The notes beneath the pieces were generated by a model. That model had not been told where the DNA came from. It did not search any database and saw nothing but the letters and a program-made list of their open reading frames with translations. A stretch of DNA of 64,000 bases from Antitrichia curtipendula (taxonomy: Eukaryota; Streptophyta; Bryopsida; Hypnales; Leucodontaceae), in contig OX579635.1 in assembly GCA_951230915.1 (NCBI GenBank), forward strand, positions 21,948,001-22,012,000, read 5' to 3'. Of this stretch, positions 12,401 to 23,600 are shown one piece after another. How positions within the stretch are numbered: position 1 is the stretch's first letter; the number at the start of each line of letters is the position of its first letter. Made by a program: the position numbers and the translations under genes.

Positions 12401-12537
12401 CTACTAAAGGTATGTTCGCACTTGATGTTAAAGGTGTTGTTAGTGACAGTCTTAGGAATGAATTTATACCTACTTATGGACCAGATTCATATTCCAAACA
12501 ATACTTGTAACACCAAGTGGGAACATACCTTCAGTAG
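12401..12537. repeat. Short inverted-repeat element (137 bp)
   Basis: The left end CTACTAAAGGTATGTTCGCA pairs with the right end, whose reverse complement is CTACTGAAGGTATGTTCCCA. That is about 24 terminal bases with two mismatches. There is no coding potential and no clear target duplication. It is probably a very short MITE. Confidence 0.6.
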
Positions 12538-13604
12538 ATTCAGAGTTGACCTCGTTTCTAAGAACTGTGCCACATACACCCAACTTCATAAAAATTATGC
12601 ATGACATCCATGATGATATTTTTCAGCACATGTGGAAAGCACATGACAAGTGGGAAACAAGTGGACCACTGAAAACAAAATTGAATAAAGAAAAGTTGAT
12701 TTTGCTTCCTCGAAGAGATCATCCTAAATCCGGGATCTGCCTCCCAAGGTTAAAAGTTAAGGAGAGAGCGGATATGCCAGAGCTTTCCAATCCACTTGGA
12801 AAAAGCGAGTGTGCTTGCTCACACGCAATCTATGTCAACGCCAGACAAAGATACCACAAAGTGGCAAAAATATTGTCTGCACGTATGTAAGTCGCTTAGT
12901 TTCTCAACAAGCATTCATTTCTCTATCAGAGCTCATCAAATTGCAACCCTGCTGAAAATGTCCATGGTTCGTAGAAACGAGGTCAACGCTGAATCAGAAA
13001 TTTTAATTGTAAATTCAGCAAATGTGACAGTCTTCGAGATAGCGTATACTGTACTTGGCATTAATGGCGAATCAACGCAACCTTCAAAGATCGGGAAATT
13101 GTGTTAAAAAAAAACCTACCGCGGCTGAGAATTGAATGATATCACTGCAAGTGCAACAATTTCTAAATCCACTAATTCAACAATATATTGTCCACCGCCC
13201 GCGGGAGCAATTACATGGTGGAAGTTACTGTAGAGCAAGCACAATAGAGCTGCTACTTGGACAACCTCCAATTTTGCTGCAGATGTGCGTAACCATTTCT
13301 ACAACGGAGCTATTTACATTCAAACTCTGGTCTCGCAAGTACAGCATTTAATCAAAAGTGAGAGCACAGAAGAGACTAAATGTGGATTCAATGAAATGAA
13401 ATAAAATTGTTGGGCCGATTAATTAAGCAACAATGCTAGCTGTCCCGGCCGGCATACAGTCAAGTGAAACTGATTTGCAGTCATGGTGTATCACGTTGAC
13501 AATGCGCAGTTCCTAATTGAACCAAACTGTTAAAGAGTCTTTTCATTTTTACAACTTGCAAAACTGATTAACTTCCTGATCCTAAACTCCCGAAGAGAAC
13601 TATC

Positions 13605-16600
13605 TTATCTGGCAGCGTAGTCGGCGACTTGGCCTGCAGTAGCACGCCTCGTCTCGGAGGTGAATTCAGTATCCCCAGTCGGGAACGAGCCAGCTGACGC
13701 TCTGTCGCTAGCAACACCAGCCGTGTCAGCAGCTTTCCTCAAGGCAGCATCCCGAGCACTATTTGCGTCGCTAGCTGCTTTGCCTGCTTGTTCTTGAGCT
13801 GCATCAGCAGCCTGCTGCGTGGACTGCTGGATGCTGCCCAGCACATTGGAAGCCTTCTGCTTCAAACTATCCCAGGAAAGACCACTACTGCGGGCAGCTT
13901 CATCATGCGCCTCTGCCGCTTCCTTTCGTGCATCTTCCATCCTCTGATCCAGAGCCTCCTGCACCTTGTCACCGACAGGCGTCTTGGAACCCGTGGGGTC
14001 GAATGGGGAATCCGCCGCGCCTGCTTCTTTATGAGCTGTTGCACCTGCTAAACTCTCGGAAACAACTTCTCTATCCTGTACAGTGTCAAAAGTATCAGCT
14101 GTCTCATTTCCAAAACTCTCCAGGATCTGAGAAGCCTTGAGCTTCCAATCCACGGCAGGCTTGTGATACTCTGGGGTCTGTGTCTTCTCGTGAGTTGCAT
14201 CCCATGGAGATCCGGCCACGTGCGCCCCATCCTTGTTCACTCCCAAAGTGCTCTCAGACAACGTCGTCCGATCGGCTGAGTCGTTGAATGTATCTGCAGT
14301 CTCGTTTTGCGCGCTTCCCAGAATCTGCGAGGCTTTCAGCTTTGTATCGCCACTAATATCCACATCACCAGCTGAAACATCAGCAGGTTTGTTGTCTTGG
14401 TGACCACCCAGAAATTGCGATGCCCTTTGCTTAAGACCATCGAAGCTAATAAGCGGTCCCTCCCTTTGCTTGGCGGCTGTTTTGTCCTGCACAAAATCGG
14501 CAGTGTCACGGGCTTGATCCTTCGTTGAATCCCAGCTGGAGCCTACCTTGTTCTTAGCATCCTCATCAGCTTCAGAGATTTGACTCTTGGTGGACCGCCA
14601 GGAGGAGTCAAGCTTATTCTCAGCATCTTGTACGGTGTCACCAACGTTCTTCTTGGTAGCATCCCATGTAGATGCTGCCTGATCTCCAGCTTCGCCCGCT
14701 TTCCTCTGGGTTGCGTCAGCTGTTTCGTTCTTTTTGTGCTCAGCCGTGCCCAAAACATTCGATGCTCTCTGCTTTATTTGCTCCCAAGCCGAGGCTGTGG
14801 ACCCAGCAGCATCATTTGAACGTCCTCTGGCTGCATCATCGACTTCATCTCTCGTCTCGCTGACTTTGCGTTCCGCAGTATTCGAGGTCTCTGAGGCCTT
14901 CTGCTTCGTAGCATCCCAAGTCTGGCCAGCACTGTCCTTGGTTTCTTCCTTCTTCTGTTGCGCCACTCCGGTGAGCTCACCAGTTTTCTGCTTAGTAGCA
15001 TCCCAAGTCTGCCCAATACTCCGCTTTGTGGAGTCCCACGTGGAACCAGTTCTATCTTTCGTCTCCTCTTTTGTGTCTTGCGCAGCATCCGTGACTTCAC
15101 CAGCCTTCTGCTTCGTAGCGTCCCATGTCTGCGCAGCGTTATCCTTCGCAGCTCCCCAAGTAGAACCAGCTCTATCCTTCGTCTCTTCTTTAGTGTCACG
15201 GGCTGTGTCCGTGGCCTCACCAGCTTTCTGCTTTGTAGCGTCCCATGTCTGACCAGCACTGTCCTTGGTTTCTTCCTTCTTCTGTTGCGCCACTCCGGTG
15301 AGCTCACCAGCTTTCTGCTTAGTGGCATCCCAAGTCTGCCCAATACTCTGCTTTGTGGAATTCCACGTGGAACCAGTTCTACCTTTCGTCTCCTCTTTTG
15401 TGTCTTGCGCAGCATCCGTGACTTCACCAGCCTTCTGCTTCGTAGCGTCCCATGTCTGCGCAGCATTATCCTTCGCAGCTCCCCAAGTAGAACCAGCTCT
15501 ATCCTTGGTTTCTTCTTTAGTACCACGAGCTGCATCCGTGGCCTCACCAGCTTTCTGCTTTGAGGCGTCCCATGTCTGACCAGCGCTGTCCTTGGTTTGC
15601 TCCTTCTTGTCTTGAGCTGCACCCGCAAACTCACCGGCCTTCTGTTTCGTTGCATCCCAAGCTCCAGTCACGCGATCCTTTGCATCCCCTGCGTAATCTT
15701 CAACCGTTTCCTTGGCACCCTCAAAAGTATCTCCAGTCTTCCGTGCAGATGCGTTGGTTGTATCGCCAGTTGGGTCGCTGATCGACTTAGAGGCCCGAGC
15801 AAGATTTCTCTTTGCTTCTTCAATGTACTCATAAGTCTTGTCTGTTGAGGCTCCATACCTGCAGCAGCGAGAGTAAACTACATCAGAGTTAAAAAAGAAA
15901 AGAGCTAACTCATAATATAATTGCCCAATTGAGATTGGTGGTGGTAATCACCAGAGATTACCTTCTTAAATTGATTTAAATTTTTCGGAACATGCCGTAA
16001 ACCAGCATACAAATGACACTGCAGTTGTTTCCAAGTGCCCACATTGAAACCACATTGGAACCACATTTACGACCCTAGATCAACTACTGGAACCAATTAG
16101 CTTATAAAAACTTAAGATGGTACATTCAGCCTCTCGATGACAGTGTCTCGAGGAGACAAATGCGTCTCTGAAAGCTCACATGTAGTCACAATTTGGCATG
16201 AGGTAATTGTCCGATCAGATGTGTATCCAATCGGATGTCTAAACAACATGACAAGTTCAATTGCCACTAGATAGTGTCATTAGAATGTGTGCCATTGATG
16301 AGGGTTGGGTATACTCTCACATGGAATCTTTTAAAACTATAGGAGAAATCATACAGTGAATATCCAGAATGCAGACTCCATAGTGCACGCATGTGAAATT
16401 GGCAGAGTTATTTACCTCTCTTGAGTACCGCTCTGCACATCTCGCGCAGTTTTTCCTGCAGCATCCGACGCTTGGTTATACGAGTCTGCCGCGGAATCCT
16501 TCGTCCGTTGAGTGGCATCACCTGCACGGTTGTACTGATCTGCAGCAGTTTCCTTCGTGCGCTGACTTGCATCTCCTACGTAACCAGCTGCCTGGTTATA

Positions 16601-17570
16601 CTTGTCCGCAGCGGTATCCTTCACATTATCAGCAGTTTCATTCACCGACTGTTTGGTCTCATCATACTGGCCCACTGCACCATCTTTCAGACCAACAAGC
16701 TTGTCCTTCGCTGCCCCTGCGTACTGAGACACAGTGTCCTGCAATACGATCATTCACAAATTATAAGCAACTAGTTTTATACGCTCAAAAGATGACACAT
16801 ACTCAACGAGAAAGTTTACTTAGTTATAAAAATTGATATCATGTGATGGACACGTACCAGAAAAAACCTCAATCACCGACGAATGAGAGAGATTCTTACT
16901 TCATGCGCTAACCTGGCTTCAACATGTTTAAAATTTGACATCTACTACTCTTCTTTTAAACCCCAATAAACCAAGGACTCATAGATTGAAATGACCAATT
17001 CAATTCATTCACCGTCTTGTAATTGAAAATAATCGAATTCAGATGAGCCCATAATTTATATCACCAGAATTAGTGAAGAATGAGACAAGAGACCTAATTT
17101 GGAACTCCTGATTCGTCGAAGGGGGTATACAGGGGTAAACATTAATGCGACAAACCCGATGAGTAAACAGGACCTGCCAATAATTGCGTAAGGCTTTGGT
17201 GACCTTGCTGCAAATTGATACGCAAAAGAGATTGCAAAATTTGGAAGCTTACAACAACGGAGTTTTTGGCCTGGGTGGTAGTATCGACGGCTCCATCTTT
17301 AGCGGCAGTAGCCGTGTCAACAGCCCCATCTTTGGCCGCCAAAGCTGTATCCGCAGCCTGTCCGCTCTTCTGCTGCGTGTACTTCTTGGCAGAGTCATAC
17401 CGATCCTCAGCACCTTTCAGCACAGACAAGCCCTCCTGCTGCAGTGCGCCTTTGTACTCCTGCGCAGTCTCCTTGGCCGCCTCTGAACCCTTTCGCCCAT
17501 GCTCCCGGGCGTCCTCTCTGGCTTGGTTGGCCTCCCCACGAAGCCCAGACTGATCCCTCACTGTCGCCAT
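13605..17570 (-). CDS. Large LEA_4 (group 3) late embryogenesis abundant protein
   Basis: Three exons join in phase: 17253-17570 (from ATG at 17568-17570), 16416-16738 and 13605-15858 (TAA at 13605-13607), giving 964 residues. There is no signal peptide. Almost the whole chain is hydrophilic Ala/Lys/Glu/Asp/Thr 11-mer-like repeats: DTAADKYNQAAG and SQRTKETAADQYNRAG in exon 2, then many TWDATKQKAGE.TDAA.DTKEETKD units in exon 3. Group 3 LEA proteins are disordered when hydrated, fold into amphipathic helices on drying, and protect proteins and membranes. The C-terminal third has more degenerate units (LKQRASQFLG, LKASQILGSAQNETADTF). At 964 aa this is long for the family, partly because of a 109-residue higher-order repeat. 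Splice sites are GTAAGC and GTAAAT donors with TTGCAG and CTGCAG acceptors. Long open frames on the plus strand across exon 3 are antisense shadows of the repeats. Confidence 0.94.
14926..15579. repeat. 327-bp tandem repeat within the LEA coding exon
   Basis: The words CCAGCACTGTCC (14926), CCAGCACTGTCC (15253) and CCAGCGCTGTCC (15580) recur exactly 327 bp apart. The two intervening blocks are near-identical, each encoding the same 109-residue order of three 11-mer-rich modules. The period is a multiple of three, so copy number can change without loss of frame. High identity suggests recent duplication or gene conversion. Confidence 0.88.
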
Positions 17571-18110
17571 AGACACTCAGAAACCCAAAACTCTCTGCTT
17601 ACGAGATCAATAGAATTCCACAACACGACGAATTCCTCAACCCTGACTTTGATACAAACCCAATAACTCAACGGACCTAATGAACTACGTCCGGGATGTG
17701 CAATCTCTCTTCAAACTGCGACCTTCGATGCAAATGAACGAACTCTCAAAGCCGATACTTCTACAAACCCTTACTGCCCAGATGTTTCAAGGTCTGAATT
17801 CTTGAAGAGATGGGAAGGGGTGAAGGTTAAAGAAGGTTGGCGAGAGCTTGGGAAGCACCACCGCAGTGCAGCCAAAGATGTGCCATCTGTTACCTGCATG
17901 TCTGTGCACATCACACGTGGTGCGTTCCCACTTGGTACAAGATGAGGTGGCCACCTGGTATTCTGAGGGACTGATGCAACTGCCTGCCACCTCAGCCCAC
18001 TTGGGATAACATAAAAAGAAGATTTGGACTACGTGGTGGTTTGTGAAGCTCCAGAGCCATTTCGGAGGACGTGGGGAGGATTCCGTGACATGGTCCTCTG
18101 CGGGACCCAC
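17571..18110 (-). promoter_or_regulatory. LEA promoter region with three ABRE/G-box cores
   Basis: Upstream of the LEA start are CACGTG (17914-17919), ACGTGG (18031-18036) and ACGTGG (18069-18074). ACGT-core ABREs bound by bZIP factors drive ABA- and drought-induced LEA genes in land plants, and multiple copies are typical. I see no convincing TATA box. Activity is inferred from motif and position only. Confidence 0.6.
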
Positions 18111-19080
18111 CAGGAGATGAAGCGGTTGGTTACTTATCCCACCGTCCGGACATGCTAACTGTTCCAGCTTCGGTTAACGTATGTGAGTTCATGTCCTCGT
18201 TCTGGATTACGCTTCACGTTATGAGGAAGTTAAATGGAGTGCAGAATCATGGACCATTGAACGGCCACTGGGTGTCCACCATGTGTTCCTACATGCGTAG
18301 GCATATCTATTCTTTTGAAAAATTCGGCTGCAGCTTCTTCTTCTACTGTATCTGTGTGCTTACTATTACAGCTTCCGTCATCGACGACGAGAGGGTAAAC
18401 TGTGCGTTTCGAGCTCCGTTGATTAATAGCAATGCACAGTGTTAACCAGACTCGATTAATTATTAGCCCCTGTGCGTCAGAGCGGAGGGTTTTCGGACGC
18501 ACAGGATAAAATAAAAAAATTGACAAATTCCAGAGCTGTTTTCAAGCGCAATCTGTACGAGAGCTTGAAACAGTAGTTCGGGGCTGCAAATCAGCCCAAT
18601 CCGCGCCTTGGATCAGCCCCACCTTCGCATAATTGCAATGTGCAAGAAATGTGTATGTTGACCGTACCGAGGATGCAGACAAGCCCTGCCTTGAATCCTG
18701 CTGCTTTTGAATGTACTCAGCGTCGGGCTTTCACGAATTCCGAAGAAGGTTTCTTTCCCCTGGATTCTTGGCTACACTTGGTACGTCATACTCGAAGCTC
18801 GCAGGAATGTGATTCGTGGTTTGCCCTCTGCGAATTTCTAAACTCTAGAAGTCCTAAAAAAAGACCAGGATCTACAGAGTACCATGTACATCAAAGCTTA
18901 TAATCTCAAAATCCGCATGGTGGATTCTCCTAGAAATTGAAGATTCGCACGCATCACAAAGTTGCCTCCGAATTGCAACAGTGAGAACTTCTATAACCCA
19001 ATACATTTCAAATTATTCATTTTGCTCTAGAAAGTGCAGGAAAGCTACTCACTTTCGTTGTTCGCTCTGTGGCGCTTAGG
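18111..19080. other. Intergenic, no gene supported
   Basis: Short overlapping frames only (for example 18152-18445 plus and 18230-18526 minus), none with domains or splice support. No repeats stand out. Confidence 0.4.
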
Positions 19081-19960
19081 GGTTAGCAATGGAGTTATTC
19101 CCAAATGATCGTGGAGCTCATTGCTACGACAAATCAGTTGCCGCATGCGAGTTGAGAGCACCTACGTATATGTCCATTCGTTGGCAAGGTCCTTTGTCTC
19201 CGGTGTGAAGATAAACGTACACCGTCTTTGCATTTGCTGCTGTCTGCGTATTCATCCTTGACAACGCTCTTGAGGTGGTCGTCCTAGCAGAGAATTGAAT
19301 GAGTTGTGGCAGCTTTTATTCGAGCTTGAACGCACCAAGACTCCTGCAATTCCCAACAATTGTTTTTGTCAGTTGCCCATTTCTAGGGCACCATGAAGTT
19401 CCAAACCCTAATCCGCATGTTCCGAATCGGAATCCCACAAGCTGATTCACAACTCCAATTGCAAGTACGAAGAGAAATTGAAAGCGTATTCGCTTGCATT
19501 TGTTCTGATAATACTCAAAACGAGCTGTTAGAACTGATCAATTGTCCATTCTGAGGAGCCCACTATGAATTGTCAAACCTCAATTCGCATGTTTCTGACC
19601 CTTCAAATCCTAATCCCTCAAGGTGACGCAAATTTCAAGTTTATAGAGACATAGAGTGTCGGTTTTCCTCGCATATGCTTGGGAGCTCCTACGAATGAGC
19701 TGCGGGAGCTACGAAATCGAGCCCCACAAGATGCCGATCCTAATCCGAGCAATGCAAGGAGGGTTCCTTGTGTCTAGCAATTCAATATTACCGACTGATG
19801 TTGCCGAAGAGCTGGTCCATGTTGCCGCCTGCGCCCTCGATCTTTTCAGTTTCTGTATCACGGGTGTCCTCGATCACAGTCTGGCACTTCCTCCGATTTC
19901 TGAATTCCTGAAGAATTCGACGGTGGTGAAGGAGATGGCGGAACAAGCGCCTGGAATCAA
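19081..19960 (-). pseudogene. Decayed duplicate of DHQS-like exon 1 and its upstream flank
   Basis: This block is colinear with about 8730-9705. Shared words include ATGATCGTGGAG, CATTGCTACGACAA, GAGAGCACCTA, the exon-end region, the two ~180-bp tandem units, and the acidic open region. Within the exon-1 equivalent, GCAAAGACGGTGT is joined almost directly to ATCTTCACACCGGAGAC, so the segment encoding [18 protein letters not shown] is mostly deleted, and substitutions destroy the frame. Exons 2-7 are absent. It is a non-functional segmental copy about 10 kb from its source, in the same orientation. Confidence 0.88.
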
Positions 19961-20061
19961 TACAAAACTTATGATAACCGCACTAATAATGATATTTTGT
20001 GTTTCCAACATTGATTTCAAACTCTAACACTAAAGATCAACAACACTACAATCAACACTAA

Positions 20062-20560
20062 GGGCATTTGCAATGCAGCCCCTGTATATGGCCCGATATC
20101 GGTATAACTAACTTTTGAACTGTAAATAATTAGAACTTGAAAATTGTCTCATTGGCAGCGCATCTGAAAAAACTTGGTGAAGGTTCAAGAAAATTCAAAA
20201 TTAAACATTGGACAAGTACTTCAAAAGCAAGGTAAAAATCTGAAATTATAGAGGTCTTAGCAAATCACGGATACCAAAGCAACATTCAGGCATTGACCCC
20301 CCACATTTGGCCAAATATGGGGGGTCAATGCCCAAATGTTGCTTTGGTATCCGTGATTTGCTAAGACCTCTATAATTTCAGATTTTTACCTTGCTTTTGA
20401 AGTACTTGTCCAATGTTTAATTTTGAATTTTCTTGAACCGTCACCAAGTTTTTTCAGATGCGCTTCCAATGAGACAATTTTCAAGTTCTAATTATTTACA
20501 GTTCAAAAGTTAGTTATACCGATATCGGGCCATATACAAGGGTTGCATTGCAAATGCCCT
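20062..20560. mobile_element. PIF/Harbinger (Tourist-like) foldback MITE, ~499 bp
   Basis: The left half (from GGGCATTTGCAATGCA at 20062) is the near-perfect reverse complement of the right half (ending TGCATTGCAAATGCCC at 20560). The centre is a G/C-rich hairpin at about 20290-20335. Both flanks are TAA, the 3-bp target duplication typical of PIF/Harbinger elements, whose TIRs often begin GGGCAT. It has no transposase, so it depends on another element. Near-identity of the arms suggests a young insertion. Confidence 0.75.
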
Positions 20561-20563
20561 AAA

Positions 20564-22870
20564 CATGAAATTGAATGTGAACACTATTTAACTAAGAGCA
20601 TCCCCACAGCTCACTTGTCAAAGAGGAGCATAAAGTAGGGCTTTGGCATGCCTTCCAAAGTGGACGACGTGTGTGGTGGTTGTTTGCTCCACTGCAAAAT
20701 GCTACACTATATAATGCCAAGAGGGACAAGCATGGCAACCAAAAAATCATGTCTGCCACATCAAGAACGTAACCCTCTCAGTTCATATGCCCTCCTTGGC
20801 ATGTCAGGGGGTACCTCAAAATGGGAGTAAAAAAGCAAGTCAAAGCGTTTGGCACAGCATGCTCAAGACTCAACATTTAGCCAAGTGATCTTTAAATTCT
20901 GAAGTGGCTAGTATGTTTTTGGTGCTTTGTATCCGTGTTGTGGGATAGTCTACTTAGCTTGACTCACCATTTCCTCAAGTCAATCCCCCTTGGCAAGTGG
21001 AGGTGGAGATCCTTTAAATAAGAATTAGAGTGAGTTAGGTGATAAGATAAGTAACACTAATATGATTGTTAATATATTCTAATTTTATCCTATTAGAGCA
21101 TCACCTCCAAAACATGGCTAGAGGAATGGGATGGTTTGAGTCTTGGTCTTCATCTAGTCGGGTATACACTCCAATCATCCCCACCTAGAGAATGTAGACA
21201 AAGAAGTCAATCGCATGCTTAATGCCTTGGAAGACTCAAATGTAGGATGTTAGGCTTGTTGGAATTTGGGAAAAAGAGTAAAAACCTTGTACCAAGAGAA
21301 ATGGTAGAAGCCAAGAAGAAGTTGTGAGCTATAATCTGCCTAGGAGTTGTGGATTGAAAAAAAATGCAATAAGTCTATTATTTCAACCCAAAGTTAGGAA
21401 AGTGCTTAGAGAAGATTTTAGAACATGGAAGAGGGTTTGCAATAGGGAGCTTCTATAGAGTTTATGTTGGCATTCAGATGGTACTTTGTTTGGGGGGGGA
21501 TATTTAGTGTACAAATGAAACGGAATTCTATTGCAAAAAAGTGTAGCCAGGGGGGGTGGAGGGGTTGTACTGAGCTATTGAGCAAGTTCAATTTTGTATT
21601 TTTTTGAGCTCCTTTGAAGTTGCTACAAGGTCCTACAAGCTATTGGAGTGATCCTTTCTTGCCATTTTTGGAGCTCTCTTAAAGTTGTTGGTTTCAACCT
21701 CTTAATTGCTACATGGGCTGAAATAAACTTTTCAACATCATGCTTAATTTGCCCCCCTTTTAGATTCTAATGAACATAATGGTCTTTCACCACAAGGTCT
21801 ATTTTCATCATAATGTACCCAAATGCAATGTCAAAAGGTATATTTTTTTGTTGATTACCTAGAATAGGCATTATATATATTTAATTTAATTTAATATTTT
21901 TGTTATTTTTACTTTTAGACAGCAGTTGTTGGTTCATTGCATGGAAAATGGGCTTGATACGGCCCTGTAATGTAGGTGAATAACATCTAATGCCACATTA
22001 CAAGATTTTTGGGGCTAAAACATGACCTTGAGTTTTCAAACTGCAGGGAACAATGAGAACTCTGCCAAATCAATAATTTGACGTGCCCGCATCCATGCCA
22101 TGTTAGATCATTTTATTTAATTATTTGATCAATATTTTTTTAATTTAATTTAATTTTTAATTATTAAAATATTATGACTAGTTCATAGCATGGGGAACAG
22201 ATCTGAAAACGGCCCTCCTATGCCCTAAAATCCCTTCTAATGAATCTTGTTTGTGGCAGCTCTAATATTCATTCTACCCGCTTCGTAAACCATCAACCCC
22301 AATGGAATTCAAACCGCACCCCCTTTTGTCATTGTCATGCCTATACCTTTGCCCTTGTTTCCATGTCATGGTTGCACTTCATTGTTGTTGGAGCCCAGAC
22401 CGCTTGAATCTCCACGCTTCGATGATGATTGTCACATCTCCAATTTCCTTATTCTCCTTGTCAATTGCAATCCTAAAGCATTGCTATCCCTTTCATGTTT
22501 ATGTTGTAGTCTCATGTATGGAATCATTGCATCTACATACAAAAATCCACAAGAAGCTATAAAGAAGAGGACAAAATGTCGTGTAGAGAGAATTTACTTT
22601 AGAGAAACGTTAGATTTATGGCTGCAACTAGATCTAGCCCAATATATGAAGAGATACAATAATATATGAGGTAGGATGTACCGCTTTAAAGTAAAATAAA
22701 TACATGATTTGTTGTATAAAAAATCATCCAATATAAAGTGTATACAATTCTGCATACATAGGTGTAAAATTATGTATATAATATATATAAATATCAAATA
22801 TCAATACATGCATAATACATATAAGCCACATGTACACATACTCGTATAAATCATGTAAGTTGTATACAAT
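20564..22870. other. Repeat-rich intergenic region, no gene supported
   Basis: At 20587 TAAGAGCATCCCCACAG resembles a Harbinger-type terminus, but I found no partner end. A stretch at about 22510-22590 (GGAATCATTGCATCTACATA, then CACAAGAAGCTAT and AGACAAAAT-like words) recurs, diverged, at about 24400-24465. Frames at 22302-22669 overlap this repeat and do not look coding. Confidence 0.4.
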
Positions 22871-23600
22871 ACTCATAAAAACTTAGTTAGACTCTGAATG
22901 AGTGCTATGGCCACTTCAAAACTTCAAATCAAATGTGTCTTAGCTTCATGAAAAGCTAACTAAATATTGTGTAACTCCTTCAAAATTTAAGACCAAAGAA
23001 AATATTGTACATATTTTATAGCTTGTTGAAATTGACACTCTCAATTTCAAAGGCAACTGAATATTCTTCTACTTCAGAGCCCATAATGTTGACTTTATAA
23101 CTCCAAACCAAGAGTGTGAAAGGTTTTTGAAAAGATAACAAAATATTTCATGATCCCTCCAAATTTCAGAACCAAAAAAGATACTCTCCTTATTTTATAG
23201 CTTGTCAAAGTTGACACTTCTAATCTTGAAGTCAATTCTTCTTCCTCTCCCTTCCAAACTCATGACTTCTACTTCCTAATTCCAAATTAAGAATGTGATA
23301 CCTCTTTGAAAAGCTAACTCAAATATATACAAATAAATTAAACCTCAAGTGAAAATCTCATATTGTTTGACTTATATAGCTTGTCAAAGTTTATTTTCTC
23401 CAATTCAAAGGCAGCTCCTCACTACTTCACTTTCTAGCCCATAAATTTCACTTCTCAACTCTGAAATAAGAATATGATATCTTTTTGAAAGTCTAACAAC
23501 TAAAAATATAATCATACCAAATTCAAAACTAAATACTTCCTCACCACATAATTATGAGTGCCCTCAAATTTTGCCCTCAAATTTTATAACAACTAATCTC
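22870..23600. repeat. Degenerate 179-bp tandem array (about 4 units)
   Basis: The word GAAAAGCTAAC or a close variant recurs at about 22951, 23130, 23309 and 23487, giving spacings of 179, 179 and 178. In each unit it is followed by a CCTCAA/CCTCCAAATTT-like word, TTATAGCTTGT(C/T)(A/G)AA(G/A)TT, TCAAAGGCA and ATAA.TT.GACTT. Units are well diverged. The length is close to a nucleosome repeat, as in many plant satellites, but only a few units are present and no centromeric role is implied. Confidence 0.7.

Larger units (their letters stand above)
9758..13604. other. AT-rich repeat-bearing intergenic region
   Basis: No supported gene. It holds a TTAA-flanked MITE-like element (10210-10529), a foldback (11366-11745) with a third related copy (11866-12032), and a short inverted-repeat element (12401-12537), listed separately. 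Frames at 12422-13107 are open for up to about 115 codons but show no domain or repeat I can name. Confidence 0.5.

Noticed and set aside
12546..13107. Overlapping 103-114-codon plus-strand frames
   Set aside because: No domain, no splice sites in phase, and they overlap in different frames within repeat-rich DNA. Kept only as unassigned sequence.
14734..15563. Long open frames on the plus strand opposite the LEA exon
   Set aside because: They repeat with the same 327-bp period and arise because the 11-mer codon pattern is open on both strands. Splice phases and composition support only the minus-strand gene.
20587..20604. Second Harbinger-type end (TAAGAGCATCCCCACAG)
   Set aside because: I could not find a matching inverted partner or target duplication, so no element can be bounded.
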